This document shows, piece by piece, positions 1 through 7,745 of a stretch of 43,468 nucleotides of DNA. The notes under the pieces were generated by a model that did no database searches, was not told the DNA's origin, and saw only the letters and a list, made by a program, of their open reading frames with translations. The stretch is taken from positions 1 through 43,468 of the forward strand of contig CAIYVC010000162.1 of NCBI GenBank assembly GCA_903929535.1. Reading direction: 5' to 3'. The position numbers and the translations under genes were made by a program. The DNA comes from an uncultured Caulobacteraceae bacterium. Lineage in GTDB: Bacteria; Pseudomonadota; Alphaproteobacteria; Caulobacterales; Caulobacteraceae. Within the stretch, counting starts at the first letter, position 1; the number at the start of each line of letters is the position of its first letter.

Positions 1-621
1 CGGCAGGCCCGTCAGATCGAGCGTAACACGGTTGATCAGGGTCTCGCGGTCCGCTTCAGCCGAGGGCTGCAGACCTTCCTTGGCGAGGGTGGCGTAGACA
101 TAGCGATCGATCGGGTTGACCGCCTGGCTGTCCCACTTGGTCTTGGCCGGCGCGGCCACCACCGGCTGGATATAGGCCCAGTGCTGCTTGTACTTGGCGC
201 CCTGCTTGATCCACTTCTCGATCACCGCCACGTCGCGGGGCGACAGAGTCTTGTGGGCTTCCTTCGGCGGCATGCGCACATCGACGTCGGTCGAGGTGAT
301 TCGGCGCCAGAGCTCGCTCTTGTTGATGTTGCCCGGGACCAGGGCGCGCGTGCCCTTGTCTTCGGGAATGTCGCCATAGGCGGCCTTCTCGATGTCGAGG
401 CGCAGGCCGGCCTTCTGGGTGCCTTGCCCGTGACAGGCGAAGCAGTTCTGCGACAGGATCGGGCGGACATCCCAGTTCCAGTCGGGACGATCCGGGATCG
501 GCGCGCCGCCGGCGTCGGCCACCTGGCCGCCCTTGTCGTGCGCGCAGGCAACGAGAATGCCTGCAGCGATCGCGACGGCGCTTACGCCGACAACCAGACC
601 CGTGGAGCCAATCCTACGCAT
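1..621 (-). CDS. Planctomycete-type cytochrome c / DUF1549 lipoprotein (partial, runs off the left edge)
   Basis: Reading leftward from the ATG at 621, the frame stays open to base 1 (207 codons), so the 3' end is missing. The N-terminus has a hydrophobic stretch ending in a lipobox (LVAC at about residues 23-26), so it is probably a periplasm-facing lipoprotein. A haem motif CFACH follows near residue 60, with the PSCyt1-style text around it (WDVRPILSQNCFACHG, LRLD, LVPG, RMPP). From about residue 150 the text NPIDRYVYATLAKEGLQPS and then RVTLDLTGLP is the classic start of DUF1549 (PSCyt2), normally followed by DUF1553. These proteins are abundant in Planctomycetes and probably take part in periplasmic redox or catabolic chemistry; the substrate is unknown. 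It is divergent from the LysR gene at 1003. Family call firm, function not. Confidence 0.85.
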   Translation of the reverse strand, partial: MRRIGSTGLVVGVSAVAIAAGILVACAHDKGGQVADAGGAPIPDRPDWNWDVRPILSQNCFACHGQGTQKAGLRLDIEKAAYGDIPEDKGTRALVPGNINKSELWRRITSTDVDVRMPPKEAHKTLSPRDVAVIEKWIKQGAKYKQHWAYIQPVVAAPAKTKWDSQAVNPIDRYVYATLAKEGLQPSAEADRETLINRVTLDLTGLP

Positions 622-731
622 GGATTCAACCTCATTTCCGCCCATGGCCCGATGACTCGGACCTGTCGCCTGATGACGAACTACTCAGCTGCACACACCC
701 GCAAAATCAAGCGCACGCAAGCCGTATCCAG

Positions 732-759
732 CCATTATGCCCTATTGTTGAGGTGTCAA
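732..759 (-). promoter_or_regulatory. Putative sigma-70 promoter for the DUF1549 cytochrome gene
   Basis: On the minus strand a perfect -35 TTGACA (754-759) is followed after 16 bases by TAATGG (732-737). This would start a leader of about 100 bases before the ATG at 621. An inverted repeat at 744-763 overlaps the -35 and spacer, which suggests repression or activation at this site. Inference from sequence only. Confidence 0.45.
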
Positions 760-763
760 CAAT
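744..763. promoter_or_regulatory. Inverted repeat overlapping the minus-strand promoter (candidate operator)
   Basis: Perfect 8-base arms ATTGTTGA and TCAACAAT are separated by GGTG. The repeat lies across the -35 element of the promoter for the cytochrome gene, in the gap shared with a LysR regulator. LysR-type proteins usually bind dyads in such divergent gaps, so this is a plausible site for the 1003 regulator. Confidence 0.4.
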
Positions 764-784
764 CGCTGTCTTCAACGCTTTCGT

Positions 785-811
785 AAAAAATATGATCCGC
801 CGGGCGGATCA
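785..811 (-). terminator. Rho-independent terminator-like hairpin on the minus strand
   Basis: On the minus strand a perfect hairpin (8-base arms TGATCCGC and GCGGATCA, 3-base loop) is followed by TA and six Ts. No minus-strand gene lies upstream of it for the LysR length, so either it ends an unannotated leftward transcript or it insulates the cytochrome promoter. Confidence 0.45.
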
Positions 812-1002
812 GCTCAACATCGGAGCGATGCTCCGACATCGGCGTCAAAATAGTCCTAGCGCCCGCGCAGCGTCCTATCGCGTTTCGACACCTGGCTATA
901 CCGACTTGACAAGCCTCAGCCTCGGACCCTGTTTTAGGGCGAGCGCCCAGCCCGTTCACGGCTCCCGCGCCACAAGAAAAACCTGCGTATCAGGGACGCG
1001 AC

Positions 1003-1947
1003 GTGAACCGATACCTCGACCAGAGGCTGAAACTCCGCCACTTCCGCATAATAGAAGCGATCAGTCAGCACTCCAGTCTTCTGAAGGCTTCTGGGGCCCT
1101 GAGCCTGGCGCAGCCCGCCCTGACCCGTAGTCTGCACGAGATCGAAGAAATACTGGGCGTGCGTCTGTATGACCGGCACGCCAAGGGGGTGCGCGAGACT
1201 CACTACGGCGAAGCGGTCGCGCATAGCGCGCGCGCCATTCTGGCCGAGCTGAAGGCGCTGGACGACAAGATGGATCAGTTGGCCCGCGACACCAGCGTGA
1301 CGGTCAACGTCGGCGCTCTGCCGGTGGCGGCGGTCGGCATCATGCCGGGAGTGATCGCCGAGCTGAACGCCCGCCGTCCGGACTGCGAGGTCCGTCTGGT
1401 CCAGGGATTGAGCGAAGAACTGCTGCCGGAGCTGAACGCAGGGAGGCTGGATCTGATCGTCGGCCGCCTCTACGAGCCGGCCACCCCCGACGGCCTGACG
1501 CGGGAAACCCTCTATCACGAGCCGATCAGCCTGATGGCGCGGCCGGACCACCCCATCTTCACCCCGCCCGGACCCAGCATCGAGCGGTTGTCCAAGGCCA
1601 AGCTGGTGCTGCCGACCCTGGCCACGCGCCTGGGCCGGGAAATCGACCATATCCTGATCGACATGGGCATCGACCCCGGCTCGCCGATCCGCTCGTCCTC
1701 TCTGGGCTTCATCCGCGAACTGATGCAGTCGGGCGACTTCATCGCCATCATGCCCCAGCTGACTCTGGCCGCCGACCTGATGCGCGGCTCGATCAAGCTG
1801 TCGCCCCTGCCCATCGCGATGCCGCCGCGGCCGGCGGGGATCATCTACCGGTCGGACAGGCCCCTGCCCCCTTCCGCCACAGCCCTCGTGGAGACCCTGC
1901 GCTCCTACACCCACGAGGTGATGTCCGAGGGCTATGTGAAGGCATAG
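1003..1947 (+). CDS. LysR-family transcriptional regulator (PcaQ/GbpR-like)
   Basis: 314 residues, typical LysR length, starting with GTG. Residues 6-65 form the winged helix-turn-helix (SLAQPALTRSLHEIEEILG is the recognition region). From about 95 onward is the periplasmic-binding-like effector domain (VNVGALPVAAVGIMPGVIAELN, then LDLIVGRLYEP). The text resembles the PcaQ/GbpR branch, whose members often control aromatic or sugar catabolism. It is divergent from the DUF1549 cytochrome gene and upstream of a hydrolase and a TonB receptor, so it probably regulates one or more of them. The effector cannot be read from the sequence. Confidence 0.9.
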   Translation: MNRYLDQRLKLRHFRIIEAISQHSSLLKASGALSLAQPALTRSLHEIEEILGVRLYDRHAKGVRETHYGEAVAHSARAILAELKALDDKMDQLARDTSVTVNVGALPVAAVGIMPGVIAELNARRPDCEVRLVQGLSEELLPELNAGRLDLIVGRLYEPATPDGLTRETLYHEPISLMARPDHPIFTPPGPSIERLSKAKLVLPTLATRLGREIDHILIDMGIDPGSPIRSSSLGFIRELMQSGDFIAIMPQLTLAADLMRGSIKLSPLPIAMPPRPAGIIYRSDRPLPPSATALVETLRSYTHEVMSEGYVKA

Positions 1948-2044
1948 CGGGCCCCAGGAAACTTATACGACAGCAACGGGCCGCCCAATTACGCTTACGG
2001 CATCGTCCAAAATTCAACCGGACGGTGTATGTGAGGAGTTCGCC

Positions 2045-2776
2045 TTGGGGCGCCCGACGATCGTCTTTCTGCCGGGGCTCCTGTGCGACCAAGACATCTG
2101 GCGCGACCAGATCGAAGGTCTTGGCGCCGACTTCGACATCTTCTGTCCCGGCCTGATGAACCACGCCTTCATCGAAGAGATGGCGCAGGACGTGCTGGCG
2201 CGCGCGCCGCCGACCTTCTCGCTCTGCGGTCATTCGATGGGAGGCCGCGTTGCGCTGGAGATCGTGGCGCGGGCGCCTGAGCGGGTCGAGCGGCTGGCGC
2301 TGATGGACACCGGCTTCCATCCCGCGCGCCCGGGTGAATCGATCGGCAGGGATTCGCTGCTACGGATCGCGTTCGCCGAGGGCATGACCAGCCTTGCCGC
2401 CCAATGGCTGCCGCCGATGCTGGCGGAGCATCGGGTGGGCGACGAGCAGCTGATGCAGCGGCTGACGGCCATGGTCGAGCGGGCCAACCCGGACGTCTTC
2501 TGCCGCCAGGTCAACGCACTGCTGCACAGGCCGGACGCCTACAAGATCCTCAGCATGATCGATTGCCCCACGGCGGTCATCGTCGGCGGCCTGGACACCT
2601 GGAGCCCCCTGGCTCAGCACGAAGAGATGGCCGCCCGCATTCCCGGCGCCAGCCTCACCGTGATCGAAGGCAGCGGGCACATGTCGCCGGTGGAACAGCC
2701 TGGGGCGGTGACCGCCGCCCTGGCCGACTGGATGACAATCCCCGCCCGTCTTGGGGTCCTCGCGGCGGCTTACTGA
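2045..2776 (+). CDS. Alpha/beta hydrolase
   Basis: 243 residues. The start is TTG at 2045, chosen because AGGAG lies at 2034-2038 with a 6-base spacer and the protein then begins directly at the first beta strand (RPTIVFLPGLLCD). The catalytic triad is visible: Ser64 in GHSMGG, Asp184 in GGLDTWSP and His212 in GSGHMSPVEQP. No signal peptide, so probably cytoplasmic. Small hydrolases of this kind cleave esters, lactones or C–C bonds; the substrate cannot be told. The location between a LysR gene and a TonB receptor suggests a catabolic step for an imported compound. Confidence 0.88.
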   Translation: MGRPTIVFLPGLLCDQDIWRDQIEGLGADFDIFCPGLMNHAFIEEMAQDVLARAPPTFSLCGHSMGGRVALEIVARAPERVERLALMDTGFHPARPGESIGRDSLLRIAFAEGMTSLAAQWLPPMLAEHRVGDEQLMQRLTAMVERANPDVFCRQVNALLHRPDAYKILSMIDCPTAVIVGGLDTWSPLAQHEEMAARIPGASLTVIEGSGHMSPVEQPGAVTAALADWMTIPARLGVLAAAY

Positions 2777-2840
2777 GCCCGCGCTGCGAAAAGGCATATC
2801 GCCGCAGCAAATAAGCATATGCCCGACCCATTCAAACGGT

Positions 2841-2857
2841 TCAGATTGATAATCTGA
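2841..2857. promoter_or_regulatory. 17-base dyad upstream of the TonB receptor (candidate operator)
   Basis: TCAGATT-GAT-AATCTGA is a perfect dyad of 7-base arms around GAT. The same layout with the same centre occurs at 820-836 in the LysR/cytochrome gap, giving the shared pattern TCnGAnnGATnnTCnGA. It may be a common binding site of the LysR regulator at 1003. Confidence 0.35.
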
Positions 2858-2992
2858 AGCAGAGCTACCGCGAAGTATGCGGCGAATACCGCACAACGCT
2901 ACGGCGAAGCTTGGTCCATTGACGGTTGGTCTGCTCTATTATCGCGCAGACTAAGCGGATAATGGATATTTGACGATATAGACTGGCCACTC

Positions 2993-3037
2993 CCTTAGGG
3001 GCGGCTGCCGATACATAAAAACAACGTTCCTTAGGGG
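2993..3037 (+). repeat. Direct repeat CCTTAGGGG in the TonB receptor leader
   Basis: CCTTAGGGG occurs at 2993-3001 and again at 3029-3037, a period of 36 bases. The second copy forms the ribosome binding site of the receptor gene (start 3044). This could be a leader control element or chance. Confidence 0.3.
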
Positions 3038-3043
3038 GGATTC

Positions 3044-5884
3044 ATGACCACCAGAACTCTTCGCGCCGCGCTGCTCGTGTCCTCGAGCCTAGCCGCCGCC
3101 GGTCTGTCGAGCGCCGCTTTCGCCCAGGCCGCCAAACCCAACTCAGGCGCTCTGGAAGAAGTGGTCGTCACCGCGACCCGCCAGACCTCCACCGTCAACA
3201 AGGTCGCCCTGTCGGTGTCAGCTGTGACGCAGAAATCGCTGGACCAGCAGGGCATCCGCAACGTGGCCGACCTGTCCAACCAGGTGCCGGGCTTCACCTT
3301 CCGGGTGTCCGGCGGCGACAACAATCCGCAGCTGAGCCTGCGCGGCATCGGCGGCAATGCCATCGCCGGCACCTCTGGCTCCGCGCCGACCACCGGCGTC
3401 TATGTCGACGACATCCCCTTCCAGAAGCGCAACGCCAACGGCCTGGAGACCGGCTCGGGCTCTCCCCTGCCGCTGCTCTACGACCTGGACCGCGTCGAAG
3501 TTCTGCGCGGCCCGCAGGGCACCCTGTACGGCGGCTCTTCCGAAGGCGGCACCCTGCGCTTCATCACCCCACAGCCCAGCCTGACCACCTATTCGGGCTC
3601 CGCCCGCGTCGGCGTCTCCACCATGTCCGGCGGCGGCGTGGGCAACGAAGAAGGCTTCGCGCTCGGCGGTCCGCTCGTGCAGGACAAGCTGGGCTTCCGC
3701 GTCTCGGCCTTCCGTCAGGACCGTCCGGGCTGGATCAACTCCTATTCGGAATATGACGGCCACCAGTTCGCCTCGCAGATCAACAAGGGCAGCGACTACT
3801 CCCTGCGCGGCGCTCTGGGCTGGCAGGTCACGCCGGACTTCAAGGCCACGCTCAGCGTCATCCATCAGATGAACTACGACCAGGACAGCCAGACTGTCCG
3901 CACCTCGTCGCCGCAGATCAACCTGCCGACCAAGGTGTTCGCCAACACCGGCACCATCAACGGCGTGAAGTTCTCGTTCCCGAGCACCACCCTGCCCGCC
4001 TACTCCATTCCGTCCACGGCCTTCCTCAACAACGACTCGCGCAACGGCATCCTCCAGGGCCTCTATCTGACGCCGACCAACGTGCAGTACGTGCCCTCGC
4101 CGCGCCGGACGATCTTCACCACGCCGAGCCTGTCGCTGGACTACAACTGGCATGACAAGCTGAACTTCAAGTCGATCACGTCCTACACCTCGGACCGCAC
4201 CTCGGGCGTGACCTTCACCGGCGGCTTCGGCACCCGCACCACCGACTATCCCAACCTCACGGGCCAGACCTGCCCGTCCGGCACGGGCCTGGTGGTCGGC
4301 GTCTTTGTGGCGTCCAACGCCTGTACCGTGGCCATCCCCTACCTGCAGTTCCCCGCCACCTCGGTCGGCGCGGGCCTGGCCAGCACCAATCCCAGCGGGG
4401 CCGCCGGTCCGGCCAACGTGTTCGGCAACTATTTCTACAACAACCGCCGCGGCCAGGTGACCGAGGAATTCCGGGTCTCCACCACCGATCCGACCGCGCG
4501 CCTGACCTATGTGGCCGGCGTCTATATCGCCCACGAACATAACCACGTGAACGTGGGCTCCAGCTGGAACGAAGACTATTGGGCGACCCAGCTGCGCGGC
4601 TCGGACGAGGCCTACTATGCGGGCGAACTGCCGGTTCCCGTGCTGCAGAAGCCGGGCGCGATCGCGGTGGACGTGTCGACCCGCAACATCGACATCATCG
4701 AGGACGAACAGTCGGTGTTCGGCGAGGCCACTTTCGCCGTCACCAGCAAGCTAAAGGTGACCGCCGGCGTGCGGGTGATGAACTACACCCAGAACTTCTA
4801 CCAGCAGTACGGCGGTGCGGTGGCCGGCGCCCCCGACGGCTGGGTCGGCTCATCGTCGAGCGGCCCGGGCACGATCGAAACCAACCCGCTGTCGACCACG
4901 CCCTTCCCGACCAATTACGCGGCCTGCCCCACCTCTCCGACCCTGGTGACCAACACCACCATCGGCAAGCAGTACGCCGTCGCCGGCTGCCCCTATCAGT
5001 ACACCACCGTGGTGCTGCATGAGCATCCGGTCACGCCCAAGGTCGGCATCTCCTACCAGCTGACCCCGACGGACCTGCTCTATGTGACCTATTCGGAGGG
5101 CGAGCGTCCCGGCGGCATCAACCCGCCGGCCCCGCCGATCTTCTGCGCCACCGACCTGGCAAACCTGGGCGTTTCGGCTTCGCCCGCCGTGTACCAGCAC
5201 GACACCGTCAAGAGCACCGAAGTGGGCGGCAAATTCCGCCTGTTCGAGGGCCGAGCCCAGGTCAACGCCTCGGCCTTCCACATCGAGTGGGACGGGGTCC
5301 AGTTCGTGGTGCCCCTGCCGATCTGCGCCTTCTCCTTCATCGCCAACGCCGCCACCGCGGCCAGCGACGGCGGCGAGCTGCAGGCCAGCGGGCGGCTGTG
5401 GGGCTTCACCGTCAATGGCAACCTCGGATACGACAAGGCGCGCTACACCCAGGCGGTGAAGGGGCCCGTTCCCGCTGCCGGCAGCGGCAAGGTGCAATCG
5501 ATCCTGGCCAACGCCGGCGACAACCTTGGCATCCCCGATTGGACCGCCAACATGGGCGTCCAGTACGACTGGACCACCTTCCAGATGCCGACCTACGCGC
5601 GCTTCGACTATGCCTACACGGGCAAGTACATGCGCTCCACCAGCCTCGGGACCGCCAGCTTCAACCCGTCGGTCAACCCGAACTTCATTAACGGCGACGA
5701 GACCCACATCATCAACCTGCGGGCCGGGATCTACTTCAAGAACCTGGAGGTCGCCGGCTACGTGAAGAACGCGGGCGACTCCCGCGAGTGGGTCAACAAG
5801 AGCCAGACCAACGGCAACTACTACGCCACCGGCAACACCGTGCAGCCGCGCATCGTCGGCGTGCAGATGAACTACCGCTTCTAG
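3044..5884 (+). CDS. TonB-dependent outer-membrane receptor
   Basis: 946 residues. Signal peptide about 1-27 ending AAFA/QA, then a TonB-box-like EEVVVTATR (about 38-46), a plug domain (SVSAVTQKSLDQQGIRNVADLSNQVPGF and the plug motif VEVLRGPQGTLYG), and a long beta barrel ending in the outer-membrane signature NYRF. It belongs to the large receptor group that imports siderophores, vitamins, oligosaccharides or aromatic compounds with TonB energy. Start ATG is preceded by AGGGGGG. A strong terminator follows. With the upstream LysR and hydrolase genes it probably takes up an organic nutrient; the ligand is unknown. Confidence 0.93.
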   Translation: MTTRTLRAALLVSSSLAAAGLSSAAFAQAAKPNSGALEEVVVTATRQTSTVNKVALSVSAVTQKSLDQQGIRNVADLSNQVPGFTFRVSGGDNNPQLSLRGIGGNAIAGTSGSAPTTGVYVDDIPFQKRNANGLETGSGSPLPLLYDLDRVEVLRGPQGTLYGGSSEGGTLRFITPQPSLTTYSGSARVGVSTMSGGGVGNEEGFALGGPLVQDKLGFRVSAFRQDRPGWINSYSEYDGHQFASQINKGSDYSLRGALGWQVTPDFKATLSVIHQMNYDQDSQTVRTSSPQINLPTKVFANTGTINGVKFSFPSTTLPAYSIPSTAFLNNDSRNGILQGLYLTPTNVQYVPSPRRTIFTTPSLSLDYNWHDKLNFKSITSYTSDRTSGVTFTGGFGTRTTDYPNLTGQTCPSGTGLVVGVFVASNACTVAIPYLQFPATSVGAGLASTNPSGAAGPANVFGNYFYNNRRGQVTEEFRVSTTDPTARLTYVAGVYIAHEHNHVNVGSSWNEDYWATQLRGSDEAYYAGELPVPVLQKPGAIAVDVSTRNIDIIEDEQSVFGEATFAVTSKLKVTAGVRVMNYTQNFYQQYGGAVAGAPDGWVGSSSSGPGTIETNPLSTTPFPTNYAACPTSPTLVTNTTIGKQYAVAGCPYQYTTVVLHEHPVTPKVGISYQLTPTDLLYVTYSEGERPGGINPPAPPIFCATDLANLGVSASPAVYQHDTVKSTEVGGKFRLFEGRAQVNASAFHIEWDGVQFVVPLPICAFSFIANAATAASDGGELQASGRLWGFTVNGNLGYDKARYTQAVKGPVPAAGSGKVQSILANAGDNLGIPDWTANMGVQYDWTTFQMPTYARFDYAYTGKYMRSTSLGTASFNPSVNPNFINGDETHIINLRAGIYFKNLEVAGYVKNAGDSREWVNKSQTNGNYYATGNTVQPRIVGVQMNYRF

Positions 5885-5914
5885 TTCTTCGGCCTTCCCT
5901 CCGCCGAAAACCCT

Positions 5915-5945
5915 GGGCGGGCGCTGCGAAGCGCCCGCCCTTTTT
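5915..5945 (+). terminator. Rho-independent terminator after the TonB receptor
   Basis: Perfect 10-base stem GGGCGGGCGC / GCGCCCGCCC with loop TGCGAA, followed by five Ts at 5941-5945. It sits 30 bases after the receptor stop and in the convergent gap before the cytochrome gene on the other strand. Confidence 0.92.
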
Positions 5946-5954
5946 CTTGGGTTC

Positions 5955-6473
5955 TCAGGGCTTGAGGGCGCGGGCGGGATAGAAGGGGAAGCGCTGGACG
6001 CCGTCGGAAGGGATTTCCGGGCGGTATTTGTCGTGGCAGCTCTGGCAGACGTCGACCAGGCGATCGCCCGCCTCGGACATCTTCATCTGGTCCTTGGCCT
6101 TGGCCGCAGCCAGAATCTTGATCCCGGTGGCCTGAACCTCCCTGGCCCAGCCCTGATAGTCGGCCTTCAGCGTCTTGGCCTTGTCCTTGGCCGTGTTGCC
6201 GCCGGCGGCGATGAAGGTGGCCGACGCGATGATGTTCATGGCGTCCTGCTCGGCCAGGGCCCAGTCCTGATCGGACAGGCTCTTGGCCGTGGCCGCCGCC
6301 CAGATGCCGTCGGCGGGGATTTCAACATTGGCGCGCATCAGCTGCAGCGTGGTCAGGGGCGGCGGCGGCAGGCCGCGCTTGGCCGGAGCCCCTCCGGCGG
6401 TTCCCGCCAGGATCAGGGCCGCGCCCAGACCCGCCGCGCCGACGGCCCAAAATCCGCGATCGCCCATGCTCAT
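5955..6473 (-). CDS. Cytochrome c556/c'-type four-helix cytochrome
   Basis: 172 residues. A hydrophobic N-terminus (about 8-30) acts as signal or anchor. A single haem motif CQSCH lies at 143-147 near the C-terminus, the layout of class II cytochromes c (c', c556). Met46 in LQLMRANV sits where c556 proteins carry the axial methionine. It is the last gene of the dehydrogenase operon, 60 bases after the porin, and probably carries electrons in the periplasm from the tri-haem subunit or another donor. GGAG about nine bases upstream supports the ATG at 6473. Confidence 0.8.
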   Translation of the reverse strand: MSMGDRGFWAVGAAGLGAALILAGTAGGAPAKRGLPPPPLTTLQLMRANVEIPADGIWAAATAKSLSDQDWALAEQDAMNIIASATFIAAGGNTAKDKAKTLKADYQGWAREVQATGIKILAAAKAKDQMKMSEAGDRLVDVCQSCHDKYRPEIPSDGVQRFPFYPARALKP

Positions 6474-6533
6474 TCGCCAGTCTCCAGACGCGTGCTGCGC
6501 CGCAGGGGTCTACGGCGATCGGGCGACTATCCC

Positions 6534-7745
6534 TCAGCCCAGGGCGAAGTCCAGTTGCAGCCACAGCTTGCGCCGCCCCGGCACGGCGGTCACGCCATGA
6601 TAGTCGGCGTAGTCGATCAAGGCGGTGAGGCCCTTCACCACGCCAGCCTGGACGCCGAGGTTCCACTGGGTCCCCAGCCCGCCCGGGCCGCTGGCGTAAT
6701 GGAAGTCATGGTGGCGGGCGAACAGCTGGATGTCGGACGCATAGCGCCATTTGATCGGCGGGTTGTAGGTGGCCGAGATGTTGGCGTCATCGACCCCGCG
6801 CGCAGGGGGCGTGCTGAAGACATCGCCCCAGCCCTGATAGGTGTGCAGGCTGGCGAAGGGCGTGGTGAAACTGTGCTTGCCGTCGCTGCCGAGGGACTCG
6901 TAGTTGGCCTTCACGCCCCAGCCGCTCCAACCGGCGCTGACCTCCCCCATCCAGTAGGGAACTTCATAGTGGCCGGGATTGGCGGCGTAATCCCGCTGCT
7001 GCGCATAACGGGCGGCATAGGCAAGCTTGACGCCGGAGACCGCCGTCTGGCCGGTGACCTTGAGGCCCTCGGTCAGAGTGGAGCCGTTGGGCGATTGCTT
7101 CAGGTCCAGGGCGAACAGGAAGCCCTGCAGCTTGAACAGCGGCGAGAAGGCGTAGTTGGCGATCAGGCCGTGGCTTTTGGAATCGTAGTCGGCGGTCTGG
7201 GCCAGGTTACGGTTGTCCTTGACGATGTAGACGTAGGTGCCGCTGAACTTGCCGTAGGTGCTGTCCACGCGCGCGGCGTCGAAGGTGGTCTCATCCTGGC
7301 GCCAGTTGGCGTCGCCGATGAAGCGCTGGTCGTCCAGAGTCAGGCGCTGTCGCCCGACCGTGGCGGTGAACAGGGGGCTGGGCGCCCAGGTCAGCTGCAG
7401 CCGGTTCAGCTCCGAGGTGACCGGATCGTTGACCCCGGGGTAGAGCGTCGCCTTGTTGACGGTGTCGTTGAAATGCTCGGGCCCCAGATGTGAGACGGCC
7501 TCGAACTCGACCAGTCCCTTGACCTGGTTCCAAGCGCCGGTTTCCCAGCCCAGATGGGTGCGCAGGGTCAGGGCCTCGGCGCTGCGGATGAAGTTGGCTT
7601 GATCGACATCCTCGTAGCGCAGGCGCTCTTCCATGATCAGATGACCCGAGGCGATCGCATCGAGAGGCGACGCGTTTTGCGCCCGCGCCGTTCCCGCCGA
7701 GACGACGGCGGTCGCCGCCAACAGTCCCGCCCACACCGTTTTCAT
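6534..7745 (-). CDS. Outer-membrane porin, alginate-export (AlgE-like) family
   Basis: 403 residues with a clean signal peptide (cleavage after TARA, about residue 22). The body alternates aromatic strand patterns of a beta barrel (LRTHLGWETG, QLTWAPSPLFTATVGRQRL, WLQLDFALG) and matches the alginate-export domain style; the motif VGRQRLTLDDQRFIG is typical. It ends close to a C-terminal aromatic. Its ATG overlaps the stop of the tri-haem cytochrome (ATGA), so it is co-translated with a periplasmic dehydrogenase and probably lets that enzyme's substrate through the outer membrane rather than alginate. Confidence 0.8.
   Translation of the reverse strand: MKTVWAGLLAATAVVSAGTARAQNASPLDAIASGHLIMEERLRYEDVDQANFIRSAEALTLRTHLGWETGAWNQVKGLVEFEAVSHLGPEHFNDTVNKATLYPGVNDPVTSELNRLQLTWAPSPLFTATVGRQRLTLDDQRFIGDANWRQDETTFDAARVDSTYGKFSGTYVYIVKDNRNLAQTADYDSKSHGLIANYAFSPLFKLQGFLFALDLKQSPNGSTLTEGLKVTGQTAVSGVKLAYAARYAQQRDYAANPGHYEVPYWMGEVSAGWSGWGVKANYESLGSDGKHSFTTPFASLHTYQGWGDVFSTPPARGVDDANISATYNPPIKWRYASDIQLFARHHDFHYASGPGGLGTQWNLGVQAGVVKGLTALIDYADYHGVTAVPGRRKLWLQLDFALG

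Larger units (their letters stand above)
622..1002. other. 380-base divergent intergenic region
   Basis: The gap between the cytochrome and LysR genes has no supported protein gene. It holds the minus-strand promoter (732-759), the inverted repeat at 744-763, the terminator-like hairpin at 785-811, and a 17-base dyad at 820-836 (TCGGAGC-GAT-GCTCCGA). A TTGACA at 906-911 on the plus strand may be a -35 for the LysR gene, but I see no convincing -10. Confidence 0.5.

Noticed and set aside
2919-2942. TTGACG and TATTAT as a promoter for the TonB receptor
   Set aside because: Spacing is only 12 bases, too short for a normal sigma-70 promoter.
6033-7493. A 486-codon plus-strand frame and other long frames opposite the dehydrogenase operon (also 7952-9121 and 9163-10866)
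   Set aside because: High-GC antisense shadows; no family text, and the minus-strand frames carry clear haem, FAD and barrel motifs.
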